Source: Luteibacter sp. OK325
GTDB lineage: Bacteria > Pseudomonadota > Gammaproteobacteria > Xanthomonadales > Rhodanobacteraceae
Direction: 5' to 3'
Length of the DNA: 64,000 nucleotides
Assembly: GCF_003050935.1 (NCBI RefSeq)
Contig: NZ_QAOX01000002.1
Coordinates: 744,001-808,000 of the forward strand
Within the stretch, counting starts at the first letter, position 1, and each line of letters begins with the position of its first letter. Position numbers and translations under genes: made by a program. Positions 34,644 through 44,167 of this stretch are shown here, piece after piece. The notes under the pieces are model-generated. The model did no database searches and was not told the origin of the DNA. It was given only the letters and a program-made list of their open reading frames with translations.

Positions 34644-34889
34644 CTATTCACCAAATTCTCTTAAAGCATCGCGATAGTATTGAATACGGTTCACGTTTTT
34701 CGTACTAACTCCGTTGATCTTGTTCGGGGAGCTACCGTCCATAGATTGGGAACCGCCATATTTCTCAATGAGCATGTTCTCCCACAAGGTGAACTCGCGA
34801 CCCTCGGTCAGCAATGGCTTGATGTCCTGCGGACAGAGAAAGGCAACCCCGACAACCCGTCTCCCGCCGGGCTTCATCGGCTGCTTCAA
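34644..34889 (-). CDS. Orphan C-terminal toxin tip (Rhs/CDI-type), fragment
   Basis: 81-residue frame, open from a TTG at 34889 (an ATG lies four codons later). Its end, WENMLIEKYGGSQSMDGSSP then NKINGVSTKNVNRIQYYRDA, resembles the tail of nuclease-type toxin domains at the C-termini of polymorphic toxins (..EQ.lIekyGG..lsNkiNgis.kNpny..Y). No Rhs core precedes it. The immediately following Imm26-like gene supports the reading. Orphan toxin tips of this kind are known to serve as a reserve that can recombine onto the full-length protein; that function here is inferred. Confidence 0.5.
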   Translation of the reverse strand: MKQPMKPGGRRVVGVAFLCPQDIKPLLTEGREFTLWENMLIEKYGGSQSMDGSSPNKINGVSTKNVNRIQYYRDALREFGE

Positions 34890-35055
34890 CTCTCACTGTC
34901 GACTCCCTGCAAAGTACCGAACCCGGCGACACCGTGGTAAATGCCCGGGCCCATGGGTGTCTGTCTGCCCCCATCCGAAGTACTCGCAAAATGAAGGTCG
35001 AGGATGGCGTCGACTCGCATTGCATTTCCCGAATACGATCTATCCACTCCGCCGA

Positions 35056-35379
35056 CTAATGCTCGTCGCCCGGTTGAGACCGAAGTCGCCGCTTCGTGTT
35101 CAACATCTCACCGATACGCTTGCACACTGCGCCAATAACACACGCAATACCGAGGTTGATCATGGTGGCAAGCGCGAGGCCCACGAGCCCAATGGTCAAT
35201 CGGGAAGCCATCATCCACAGCGGTTGCTCCGCTGCCCAATGTCCAAAGACACTACCGGGGAGGCCTAGCAACCAGCTGGCGAACCACAATCCGTCCGGCC
35301 ACAGGCGGGCTGCTTGAGCGAGCCAGATGAGTATGCTTGCCACCTGGATCGCAGCGACAAATATCATCCATTTCTTCAT
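35056..35379 (-). CDS. Small membrane protein, unknown
   Basis: 107 residues with three hydrophobic segments (about 4-24, 33-45 and 58-85) and a basic C-terminal tail (KRIGEMLNTKRRLRSQPGDEH). GGATGA precedes the ATG at 35379. No family recognised. Its place among toxin-immunity genes of island C makes a membrane immunity protein possible. Confidence 0.5.
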   Translation of the reverse strand: MKKWMIFVAAIQVASILIWLAQAARLWPDGLWFASWLLGLPGSVFGHWAAEQPLWMMASRLTIGLVGLALATMINLGIACVIGAVCKRIGEMLNTKRRLRSQPGDEH

Positions 35380-35447
35380 GTGTCATCCTCATCCCCGGGC
35401 TCCATTGTTCTTCCCCGTTGCCGTCACCGTATCTTCCGAGGTTCTCC

Positions 35448-35921
35448 TTACACACTCACCCCGTGTTCGCTAAGCCAAACCGCGAAGCCAGGCACGCACT
35501 GATAGAAGACCATCGATATTCTTGCCAAGTCCAGCCCGACCCATTCCGCCTGCATCACCACAAAGTCTGCGGATTCCACCGACAACGTGCTGTTTTTGGT
35601 AAGCGCGCACCATACAAGTCGGTTTCTTGCCGATTCCGCCTTGTCCACATATCCCCGTCGCATGTCTGCATCAATATCATCTGCAAACATCTTGAGGAAT
35701 CGCGAGTATTCACCATGCTCCCTGCCGTCGAGGCGAGCGCGAGCAACGTCGACCGCTTCGCGCTGCACCGTGCTCAGCGTGTCTCCGATAAGGTCGCACA
35801 ACTGCACTGAAACCCTCGGCATTGTTTCTTTGTCGGGCGGCGGGTTCGTCTCCTCAAGAAACAGGTACATGGCGTCCGCAATTTCGGACGACTTTGTTGC
35901 CGACCATTCGCTGCCTGCCAT
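35448..35921 (-). CDS. Hypothetical soluble protein in toxin-immunity region
   Basis: 157 residues from the ATG at 35921 (the frame stays open to 36098). It is mostly helical and acidic (SSEIADAMYLFLEETNPPPD; FLKMFADDIDADMRRGYVDK) and ends LSEHGVSV. No signal peptide and no family recognised. It lies between the periplasmic protein gene 36222-36773 and the small membrane protein gene. The 300-base stretch 35922-36221 before it has open frames on both strands, none convincing. Confidence 0.4.
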   Translation of the reverse strand: MAGSEWSATKSSEIADAMYLFLEETNPPPDKETMPRVSVQLCDLIGDTLSTVQREAVDVARARLDGREHGEYSRFLKMFADDIDADMRRGYVDKAESARNRLVWCALTKNSTLSVESADFVVMQAEWVGLDLARISMVFYQCVPGFAVWLSEHGVSV

Positions 35922-36221
35922 TGTGCTAGCCCCGGGTGACGGAGTCAGAACCTTAACGCCAAGCTTATCGGTAACGTAAGTGCACGTCGGAGTTGGAGTC
36001 CTTACCAGAGACGAGTCATGGACGAACGACATCGCCGGGCTCGACTTTGATATATCGGGTACTCCGGAAGGGTACGCCGAGGCGTCGGAAGCCTTCAACG
36101 CGACTGTCTGCGAGGCATACGCGTTGAGTCAGGCAACTGAGCACCTGCAGGCCGGTTCCGGTCAGGTCGAACTCAACGTCATGGCCTGGGTGCGACAATA
36201 GGGTCGGCTCTGGCGCCTTCC

Positions 36222-36773
36222 TTACGGCTTCTCAAGCCACTTCACAATGTCCGGACCGAGCGTGCTTTGCAGCGGGCAGGAAAGATCCTCCGGCGACACC
36301 CGACGACAGGGTCGCATCCCCGCCAAGGCGCGCGCAACTTCGCCACGCTCCGCATCGTTCACGCCGGCATAAACATGGACAACACCATTCGACTTCACAT
36401 CTGGGACGAGGATGATGTCAATCCGGGGATGACCGTCGGGCGCGGACTTGTAGCCCTTCACTCGGAATCCTTCAACTTTCTCGTCGAATGACTGTGGCGC
36501 GTTAATTTTGTCCTCCTGACTTTGAAGATACGCCCGCAGAAGGACCCGATTATTCTGGTTAAACGTATAACGCGCGACATCAACCGGGACTTCGAAGGTC
36601 ACAGACGCGTTTACCGGCAGTGTTATGCAAACCGCACCCATGAACACATTGCAGCGTTCCTGCGACAGGTCCATCGCTTTCGCGGAGCCTGCTGAGCCCA
36701 ACCAAAGGAAAAACAGGTAAGTGAGACACAGCGCGGCACGATTTGATCTATTTGGTCTCATCACGCTGAACAT
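36222..36773 (-). CDS. Periplasmic protein, candidate immunity protein for the metzincin-like toxin
   Basis: 183 residues with a signal peptide (RAALCLTYLFFLWLGSAGSAKA). The mature part is beta-rich with four Cys (ERCNVF, GAVCIT, RPCRR and LSCPL), consistent with two disulfides in the periplasm. Its start overlaps the end of the core-toxin gene by 26 bases, so it is translationally linked to it; a second ATG at 36761 is possible. Immunity to a periplasm-acting protease is the best guess from position and location. No family recognised. Confidence 0.55.
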   Translation of the reverse strand: MFSVMRPNRSNRAALCLTYLFFLWLGSAGSAKAMDLSQERCNVFMGAVCITLPVNASVTFEVPVDVARYTFNQNNRVLLRAYLQSQEDKINAPQSFDEKVEGFRVKGYKSAPDGHPRIDIILVPDVKSNGVVHVYAGVNDAERGEVARALAGMRPCRRVSPEDLSCPLQSTLGPDIVKWLEKP

Positions 36774-37725
36774 TTCCTTTCGAGTTGATTAACGTCTCGA
36801 CGTCAGACGAGCTAATACGGCCAGGCACCGTGTTCATGATGTCGTCGTTATTCGGAATTATTCCTCCGTCTGGACTTTTTTGATCGTCAACGCCGCCGAG
36901 GTGAAGCACCTCATGCTGAGCTACTCCTTCGCCGAATCGGTCGTCGGTACGAATCGTCGTCTTGTTACCACCTAGGTCAGCATTGCTTCGACCGGTGGGG
37001 TCCGAGGTACTGCCTTTCATCAGCGTTATGGTGTTTACAGCCTTCGACGGCGTTCCCGTGAAGAGACCTTTCGTCACCGTGGTTGTCTCGAAGTTAACGT
37101 TGGTCGCCTTTCCATTCACGACATAGTTGCCCGACATAGCAGCTACCTGAGAAATGAAGATTTCCCTGTTCGATGCACTTGATGCTTCTGCTCCCGCGAA
37201 TATTACAGGATACTGTACTGAAATCGATCCATCCGTGCGCCGAGTTACTATAGGAACACGGCCATCCGGGTCAACGTTCCCGACCGGATTATCGTTCGCG
37301 TAGCTATAAGGCCCGAACCGATCCACCTTGCCTTCCTTGTCCGGTGACGGATCTACACTCAAGAACCGCCCCACCACCGGGTCGTAATACCGGGCCTGCA
37401 TGTACACCAGGCCCGTATCCGGGTCATTCACATGCCCCGTGTACCCCGGCCCCCCAGCCGGTGAGCCCAGCACCTGGCTGCCGTAAGGCCGGTAGTCGGA
37501 CGTCGTCAGGATGTTTCCGGACGCGTCAGCCGTGGCCAGCGGGGTCCCCTGCTGGTTGGTGTAATAGTAAGTGACCGTCTCGGCGGTGGACGCGCCTGCA
37601 AAGAGCACCAAGAGCGACAGCACCAACACACGGCGCCAGGGCTCGCTCATGCTTCTAAAATTCATTGAACGTGTGCCTCGGGCCAGCCGTGAAAGGAAAC
37701 GAACAACATTCATGCATGAGGTCAT
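36748..37725 (-). CDS. Rhs core domain protein with metzincin-like C-terminal toxin domain
   Basis: 325 residues. Signal or anchor segment at about 32-48; Rhs core VTYYYTNQQGTPLATADASG, GYTGHVNDPDTGLVYMQARY, GRFLSVDP and YSYANDNPVGNVDPDG (about 51-155). The variable C-terminal part carries HEVLHLGGVDD (271-281), an exact HExxHxxGxxD zinc motif, with a downstream IMN (296-298) that could be the metzincin Met-turn. So the toxin is probably a zinc protease. The start at 37725 has GGAGAA upstream and gives the same N-terminal length as the island B homologue; the ORF is open to 37788. It follows the large Rhs gene by 14 bases. Confidence 0.8.
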   Translation of the reverse strand: MTSCMNVVRFLSRLARGTRSMNFRSMSEPWRRVLVLSLLVLFAGASTAETVTYYYTNQQGTPLATADASGNILTTSDYRPYGSQVLGSPAGGPGYTGHVNDPDTGLVYMQARYYDPVVGRFLSVDPSPDKEGKVDRFGPYSYANDNPVGNVDPDGRVPIVTRRTDGSISVQYPVIFAGAEASSASNREIFISQVAAMSGNYVVNGKATNVNFETTTVTKGLFTGTPSKAVNTITLMKGSTSDPTGRSNADLGGNKTTIRTDDRFGEGVAQHEVLHLGGVDDQKSPDGGIIPNNDDIMNTVPGRISSSDVETLINSKGNVQRDETK

Positions 37726-37739
37726 GAGAATTCTCCGAA

Positions 37740-40700
37740 TCACGGTGACGGGAAGGACACGTAAGCCGAACAACCAGACGCATTGCACGCCCGGACCGAG
37801 TACGTGCCGGTCAGCGTGGTCGATGTACCACTCTGCAGAATGTACGAAGTGGCAGTTCCGCTGTAGGCAGTCGTTGTGCCGGAGAGCACTTCATACCGGG
37901 TCGCACTCGCGACTGCAGCCCAGGAACCGGTGAAGTTGTATGTCGTCGTCCCAACGACCGTCCGGGTGACCTGCAACCCGGTTGGCACAGTCGGCGGTAA
38001 CGTCACTGTGACCGTGGAATATGAGCCCACGGGGCCACATCCGGCGGCATTGCAGGCCTCGGCCCGATAGCTGTAAGACCCGGTGGCCTTGCCGCAAAGG
38101 GCGAGTGTTCCCGAACCGTCATTGCCGATGGCAACGAAGCTCCCCGAGCCCACCTTCTCCTGCAGCACATACGACGTCGCCCCGGACACGAGCGACCAAC
38201 TCACCGTGTAGCACCCCGTGGTGTTCGTCGCCGGTACCGAAACAGTCGGCGAGTTTGTCGGCACGATGGACACGTTCGACGATCCGACCGGGCTGTATCC
38301 GCCGCACGGGCCGCTGTTGCACGCGCGGACCCGAAAGTAGTACACCCCGCCGGTTGATACCGTCTGCGTGTAGGTCGTCGGCTCGCCTGAATAGATGGTG
38401 CTGAAACTGATGTTGTCGAGGCTTTGCTGGAGTTCGTACGTCCGCGCGTACATGGCGGCCGGCCAACTCATAGCAATCCTTCCCGTGCTCGTTGCCGGCA
38501 CGGAGATGGTCGCCGGGGCGGCCGGGGTGTGCAAGACGACCAACCCCGCACTGGTGGTCCAGCCGCTGCAGCCTGCGGTATTGCAAGCTTCCGTCTGGAA
38601 AACATAGGTACCGTCGGTGGTTGATGCCACCGAAGTCGAAGTTCCTGTCACCGTGAAATTGTTGCCCAACGATGGGTTATGCATTCTCACGGTGTAGTAC
38701 GTGGCACCGCTTGCTGCGGGCCAAGCGACGGTGACGCTCTGCTGGTCGGCATTGAGGATGACGGTGACATTCGATGGGGCCGGAGGAATCGTCACCGGCA
38801 CCGACACCACGGTCGTCGCTATCGGGCTCCAGTTGCCGCACCCACTGGCACCGCACGCACGCACCTGGTAGTGGAACGTGCCCGCTGCTGCATGCGTGAT
38901 GGACTTGCTCAGCGCGGTCCCTGTGTAGACGGCCGTCCACGTACCGCCGTCGGGCTCTTCCTGGAGCTGGTAGCTTGTCGTCGACGGGATTGAGGTCCAG
39001 GACACGGTGTACGCGGTATTGGGCTTGCCGGTCGCCGGTGCTGTGAGCACGGGTGCCCCGGCTCCGGCCACACTGTCCGTGCGGGCAACGAGCTTCTTGC
39101 CGAGGTAGATGTAGTCCGTCCCGTTGTTGCCGCTGGGATTGAACTGCCAAAGCAGCTGCCCGTCGTGCGTGTACAGGGAATACGTGGTCGCCCCCGACAC
39201 GACTGCCTTCACCCGCCGACCTTCGGCGTCGTAGGTGTACTTGTCAGTGCTGGTGTTGACCGAGGTCAAGCGGTCGGCTTGGTCGAAGGTGTAGTGCTCG
39301 GTGCCGTTCAAAGTCACGTTCCCCCGCGCGTCGTAGGCAAAGGTCCGCGACACGCTCCCACCTCCAATGCTGGTGAGCTTGTTGGTCGCATCGTAGGCGT
39401 ACGTGTTGGTTTGTGTCCCCGAGACGATGGTGGTCAGGTTGTTGAGAGGGTCGTAGTTGTACGTATCCGAACCCCACAGGCCGCTTGCAGCAGTCTTCAG
39501 ACGGTTCAGCCCGTCGTAGCCGAACGTGCGGGAGCGCGGGCCGCTGGCGACCAAGTCATCGAGCTCGGTGATGTTGGCGTTCGGGTCGTACTTGAAGCCC
39601 TCGCTGAGCGTGAGGGTCGTGCCTTGGGTGTACGAGAAGTCCGACATCAGCTGCCGGGTGTTTCGTTGGGCGAGATAGTCCACCCCGTTACCCAGCGTAA
39701 AGTGCAGCAACTGGTCGTCCGGGAAATACGAGGCACCGGTCGCATAGGTGCCGGCCTGGGTGGGACGGCCGAAGGCGTCGGGAGCAAGCGGAACAGCTTT
39801 GCCATCCGGATAGCTCACTGCCGCCACGACGCCATTGACGTCATACCCCAGGCCCACCGGCCAGACGTGGCCATCGACGGACAAGCTCTGCCCAGTGGTC
39901 AGGTCGCGCTTGTTGTAGGTAAACAGCCACTGGACCGCCGCCGCGCCAGTCCCTGACGATTCGGTCGACGGCTTGCCGGTCAGCGTGTAGCTGAAGTCTG
40001 CTTCCGGCGTCAACCCATCACCGTAGGCGACCTTCGTGACACGGTTGAGTGTGTCGTAGGTGCGGGAAACCATGGCGGCGGCAAGCACTTGGTCATAGCC
40101 GCAACCAGCTTCAGTGATGTTCTGGCCCTTCGAGCTCCAGACGACGTTGTTGGCCGCGTCAAAGCTCGTGACCGTGCTCATGGTCTCCGGCTCGAAGGTG
40201 CGACAAACCCGCTTGAAGCTGTCGTAGACCATGGACTTGGTGATGCCGCCCTGAATGACGGTTTGCGGATTGCCGTACAAGTCGCGCGTGATTTGCTGGA
40301 CGACGCCTTCCGGGGCTTCCACCTTCACTGCATTTTTCAACTCGGGCTCGTCGAACACCTGGTAGGTCGTGGTCGTGGTGTTGTTGTTCGGATCCGTGAC
40401 CTGCTTCCTCGCACCCCCCGGGTAGCCCGTCGTCGTGACTGCTGCGGGATGGTTGAGGTCTTCAGACGGCTGTATGGTCTGGATGGCCCGGGAGAGCGCG
40501 TCATAGTTCGTTGTGATGCCGTTGGTCACGGCGCTAGAGTTGTACGCCTGCAGCCCGTCAACCGCGTAGGACTGGAAAGTGGTGTTGCCCTTCCAGTCGT
40601 GCACGGTCACGGTGGTTGTCGGCATCGCACCATCGAGGGTGCGATAACGCTGAGCCACCATGGGCCGCAAGAGCGAGTCGAAATAGGTCACCTGCGTGTA

Positions 40701-43172
40701 ATTGGTGGCCGTGCCGTCGCCCTGCGTCACCGTGCGCCGCCAGTGTCCCGTGTCGACGCCCTGCTCGGCAGCCGCCACGAAGTTGTAAGTGAAGACCTTC
40801 GGTGCCCAGGCCACGGTGTCACCGGCTGGATAGCTGATTTGTCCCAGACGCCCGACCGAGTCGTAGCTGTAGGTCGTCGCATTGCCGTTCTGGTCAGTGA
40901 GGGATGCCACTTCACCAAACGCGTCGACGCCGATGTGTTCGGTCGTCTGGTCCGGATAGGTCACCAGGGTCGGCAGGCCGCGCTGGTACCCGCTCAGGGT
41001 CGTGGTGTGGCTCAAGGGGTCGGTAAAGGTCGCAAGCTGTCCCTGGCCGTCGTAGGTGTAGCTCATCAACGTCTGCCCAAAGCGCGAACGGCTTTGCAGC
41101 TGGTCAAGTGCTGTGTACGTATTGACGGATTCGGTCTCCGGAGTGGACAGCGTCGGGGAGACGTTGGTCACCGTCTGCGGAAGGCCCAGCACCCAGTGCG
41201 AGGTGTCATTGAGGTAGGTCGTCGTCTCAACGAGGGCCGTCTGGCCGGCAATCGAGTTCGAGCGGGTGGCTTGGGTGGGATTGGCAAAGGCATCAAACGC
41301 ATTCACCGTCCAGAGGTAGGTGTCGTTGTCCTGAACCGTGGTCTTTTGGTTGACCGGGGTGAGCCGTCCCATCTGGTCGGAGTTCACCGCGAGCACAGCC
41401 GAGCGGCCCAGCGTCTGCGGCCAGGGGTAAGGCCAGGGTCCACTCGCTGGCGGCAATGCGTAGCTGCTGGCTTCGGACCTGACCAATGCCGACGTGTCGC
41501 TGGCAGCGAAGAACTCGGACTTCTGCAGGAGGCTTTCGGACGCATCGAAGCTGTTGCTGAAGGTGTAGCGCGTCGTGCGGTTGGACGGGTCGACCATTTC
41601 GGTCGACACGCTCGTGGCGCACCCGGTGCACGGCGACCAGCTGTCGTTCGGTGACGAGTAGCTGTACGTCCAGCTCTGCGTTCCGATGCCGGCACCACTC
41701 AAGGTTCGCTGGATGAGCGAATTGGATTTGTACGCAGCGGGAAAGCGCAGCTGGGGGGAAGAGTTGGGATTGAGACACACCTTGGGCACGTTCGACCGTC
41801 CCCGGATGGTGCTCTTGAGGATAAAGGTGCCAGTGACGCCGGAAGGCTGCGTGATCGAGCCCGATGACGTGACGGCATCTTGCGGCCGCAGCGTGTAGTC
41901 GCAGCCCTGGTTGCTGATGAGCGAACCGTCGCCAGGCAATGGGGCAAATCCCGCGAGGTGGAACTGCCATGAGCTGCCATCTGGCAAGGTCACCGCACTC
42001 AGACGGGGGATGACCGGGTCCGTGGTGGTGTCGTAGGTGTACGTCCAGGTGCGCGGTGCGGCACTGGCTGGCTGCACTGTGATGCTGTGGACACGGTAGC
42101 CCGGCGGGTCGAAGTAGTTGCCGCCAGTGTCCTTGAACGGGTTCTGCCAGGACTCGTAGGTCAACGTCACCTGTCGACCATCGCTGCCATCGACCTCGCT
42201 GAGATTGCCGCTGGCGTCATACGTGTAGGTGACCGAATTGCCGAAGCGGTCGACCACGTGGGAGGCGACCATGGTCGCGACACGACGGTGTAAAGCACCA
42301 CCGCCGCCCTCGGCGACGCCGTCGGTTTTCTTGAACAGCAACACATCCATGTAGTACTTCGTGCCATCCGGGGAAACGGCAATGAAGCCCTCGCCCGGCT
42401 GGCCGTTCGCCGTCGCCGCCGTACAACCCAAGGCCCAACGCGACTTGGTCACCAAGGGAAAATTGATGGCAGCGCCGTTGGCATCCGTCATCGCCGGGAA
42501 CTGGCTGTTGTACGTCGTGTCGCGCTTGAGGACATCCTGGCTGCCCTGCCCTGGCACGATGAGCTGGTAGCCGTGCCACCAGTCGTCCGCCGGATAGGTG
42601 ATGACCGTGCCCTTGAACGTCACGAACTCGTCTGGCGCGCCATCGGCTGCGCTGCAGCGGTTTGTGTCGGTGATGAAAAACCACGGCGCGTTTGGCGCCG
42701 GGTCCTGGTTGGCGATGCTGCTTGCGGCCGACAATGTCTCGATGCGCGGCGTTTCGAGCGACCAGTCGACGAACGCGTTGTCGATGAAGTCGTAGTAGAC
42801 CGAATCGGGCGGTACGTCTGCAGGATGGAACGAGCGCGTTAGCTCGATGTCCGGCCCCTGGCCCGAGAGCTTGATGTCGTTTTCCTCAAACGACAATCCG
42901 CCGTTGTACAGGCTGATGTTCTCGCCAAAGGGATGGTCCCCGACGGGGTTGATGTCTTCGGACACCTTGATGCGCTTTTGGAACTCGCTCTCTGGCGTGA
43001 CCGCTGCCGATTGGGCAACCGTCTGGCTCGCAAAGAGGGCCACCACTACCGTGCACGCGACGTTGTCGCGCGCCACCGAAATCCGAAGTCCGACATCCGT
43101 CGTCTCCCGTTCCCTTGCTGTCTTGTTGCATGGACGACCCGCCCTGCCAGGTGTCGTCGCCCCTGCCGCCAT
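37740..43172 (-). CDS. Secreted YD-repeat (Rhs) protein with C-terminal fibronectin-like repeats
   Basis: 1810 residues from the first ATG (43172); the frame is open to 43277, and a GTG at 43076 would give a compact signal peptide (ACTVVVALFASQTVAQ). The head KVSEDINPVGDHPFGENISL matches the island B homologue, followed by dozens of YD repeats (YDGLNRLKTAAS; YDATNKLTS; YDAEGRRVKAV). After DYIYLGKKLVARTDS come five fibronectin-III-like units ending in Cys pairs such as RACGASGCGNW, the last being RACNASGCSAY. The toxin core is a separate downstream gene. Likely surface exposed or secreted; the exporter is not in the window. Confidence 0.9.
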   Translation of the reverse strand: MAAGATTPGRAGRPCNKTARERETTDVGLRISVARDNVACTVVVALFASQTVAQSAAVTPESEFQKRIKVSEDINPVGDHPFGENISLYNGGLSFEENDIKLSGQGPDIELTRSFHPADVPPDSVYYDFIDNAFVDWSLETPRIETLSAASSIANQDPAPNAPWFFITDTNRCSAADGAPDEFVTFKGTVITYPADDWWHGYQLIVPGQGSQDVLKRDTTYNSQFPAMTDANGAAINFPLVTKSRWALGCTAATANGQPGEGFIAVSPDGTKYYMDVLLFKKTDGVAEGGGGALHRRVATMVASHVVDRFGNSVTYTYDASGNLSEVDGSDGRQVTLTYESWQNPFKDTGGNYFDPPGYRVHSITVQPASAAPRTWTYTYDTTTDPVIPRLSAVTLPDGSSWQFHLAGFAPLPGDGSLISNQGCDYTLRPQDAVTSSGSITQPSGVTGTFILKSTIRGRSNVPKVCLNPNSSPQLRFPAAYKSNSLIQRTLSGAGIGTQSWTYSYSSPNDSWSPCTGCATSVSTEMVDPSNRTTRYTFSNSFDASESLLQKSEFFAASDTSALVRSEASSYALPPASGPWPYPWPQTLGRSAVLAVNSDQMGRLTPVNQKTTVQDNDTYLWTVNAFDAFANPTQATRSNSIAGQTALVETTTYLNDTSHWVLGLPQTVTNVSPTLSTPETESVNTYTALDQLQSRSRFGQTLMSYTYDGQGQLATFTDPLSHTTTLSGYQRGLPTLVTYPDQTTEHIGVDAFGEVASLTDQNGNATTYSYDSVGRLGQISYPAGDTVAWAPKVFTYNFVAAAEQGVDTGHWRRTVTQGDGTATNYTQVTYFDSLLRPMVAQRYRTLDGAMPTTTVTVHDWKGNTTFQSYAVDGLQAYNSSAVTNGITTNYDALSRAIQTIQPSEDLNHPAAVTTTGYPGGARKQVTDPNNNTTTTTYQVFDEPELKNAVKVEAPEGVVQQITRDLYGNPQTVIQGGITKSMVYDSFKRVCRTFEPETMSTVTSFDAANNVVWSSKGQNITEAGCGYDQVLAAAMVSRTYDTLNRVTKVAYGDGLTPEADFSYTLTGKPSTESSGTGAAAVQWLFTYNKRDLTTGQSLSVDGHVWPVGLGYDVNGVVAAVSYPDGKAVPLAPDAFGRPTQAGTYATGASYFPDDQLLHFTLGNGVDYLAQRNTRQLMSDFSYTQGTTLTLSEGFKYDPNANITELDDLVASGPRSRTFGYDGLNRLKTAASGLWGSDTYNYDPLNNLTTIVSGTQTNTYAYDATNKLTSIGGGSVSRTFAYDARGNVTLNGTEHYTFDQADRLTSVNTSTDKYTYDAEGRRVKAVVSGATTYSLYTHDGQLLWQFNPSGNNGTDYIYLGKKLVARTDSVAGAGAPVLTAPATGKPNTAYTVSWTSIPSTTSYQLQEEPDGGTWTAVYTGTALSKSITHAAAGTFHYQVRACGASGCGNWSPIATTVVSVPVTIPPAPSNVTVILNADQQSVTVAWPAASGATYYTVRMHNPSLGNNFTVTGTSTSVASTTDGTYVFQTEACNTAGCSGWTTSAGLVVLHTPAAPATISVPATSTGRIAMSWPAAMYARTYELQQSLDNISFSTIYSGEPTTYTQTVSTGGVYYFRVRACNSGPCGGYSPVGSSNVSIVPTNSPTVSVPATNTTGCYTVSWSLVSGATSYVLQEKVGSGSFVAIGNDGSGTLALCGKATGSYSYRAEACNAAGCGPVGSYSTVTVTLPPTVPTGLQVTRTVVGTTTYNFTGSWAAVASATRYEVLSGTTTAYSGTATSYILQSGTSTTLTGTYSVRACNASGCSAYVSFPSP

Positions 43173-44167
43173 TGCGCGCGGCTCGGCGAACGTCGGAAAA
43201 CGCGTATTAGTGCCGCGTGAAACGCATTCGTGAGTTATTGCGGCAGACCGAGTGCGAGAAAGAGCAAGAGGCTGCAAACGAGAGAGTGCGGTCAGCGGCG
43301 CGGGAACGAAGCTCCTGAGAGCGCCATCTGTGATCTCAGGACATTCGTCAACAAGTGCAAACCACCGATCTGATCGGTAATTTCTTGCGACGTCGATCTC
43401 GCAAAGCGTTGGGACAGGATGCCCCTATAACTTTCGCCGTAGGAAACCGCTTACACGACGACGCGGCGAATGCCTACACAAAAGAATGGACGCGTCGGTA
43501 CCGCCCTGAACCGCGTGGCCCTCCCATCAGATTTGTCGGTCGGAAAACGTGGGAAATTTGCCGAATTCCCGCAACACAGCGGGACGAAGAAAAGGCCTCG
43601 CAAAGTTCGGCAAGGCGACCGCACAACGCGCAGGTCAGCACTTCTCCTTAGCACTTCGGATAGTGTGCCGCACCTGTCGCACAAATGTTACACCGGTACG
43701 CGCGGGGCCGGTCCTGCGGGCTTGCGAGCTCGGTGGAAACAGCGCCGCCATCTCATCGCTGCGGCCCTCAAGGGCGCCCACGCAACGACAGTGGAAGGCT
43801 CCCGCTAATGGCGACCATCAGGGTCTCGTGACCGCTCCTGCAGGCTCCCGATGTTGCGGAGGACGTCGGATCCTGCCTGGAACATTGCGAGGTTTGCGGG
43901 GTGATGCCTCGCCAGCGGCCCGACGGGGACGCAAGCCAGGGCTGCGCTTCCTCAGTTTCCGCACTCCAGTCCACCTGCCTGGCTCGGATGAATCGACTCT
44001 TCATGAGCGCAACGGCTTCGTTGAACAACGCAACATCTGTATCCGACGATGTACCGAGTTCCTCTTTCGGCACTAACGCAATGCGAAAATGTCGCAGCTC
44101 GAAATCAGTCGAAAAACCGACGACCGCTGCCTAAATGGAGATGACATTGTTCGGGATGAACGCGTAA
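43173..44167. other. Long gene-poor stretch upstream of the island C Rhs gene
   Basis: About 1 kb without a convincing gene. Short frames exist on both strands; a minus-strand one from 44073 (MPKEELGTSSDTDVALFNEA) looks partly coding but has no recognisable family and no ribosome site. The promoter of the Rhs operon should lie near 43200-43400. It probably represents deletion debris next to the truncated oxidoreductase at 44168. Confidence 0.35.

Noticed and set aside
35980-36201. 73-codon plus-strand frame in the immunity region
   Set aside because: Runs against all neighbouring genes and overlaps the possible 5' extension of 35448-35921; no family or ribosome site.
40089-41654. 521-codon plus-strand frame opposite the island C Rhs gene
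   Set aside because: Mirror of the YD repeats; composition is that of an antisense frame and the minus strand has unmistakable Rhs motifs.
43768-44073. 101-codon minus-strand frame starting MPKEELGTSS
   Set aside because: The first 50 residues look plausible but the rest is low complexity, and no homology or ribosome site is visible; left as possible debris.
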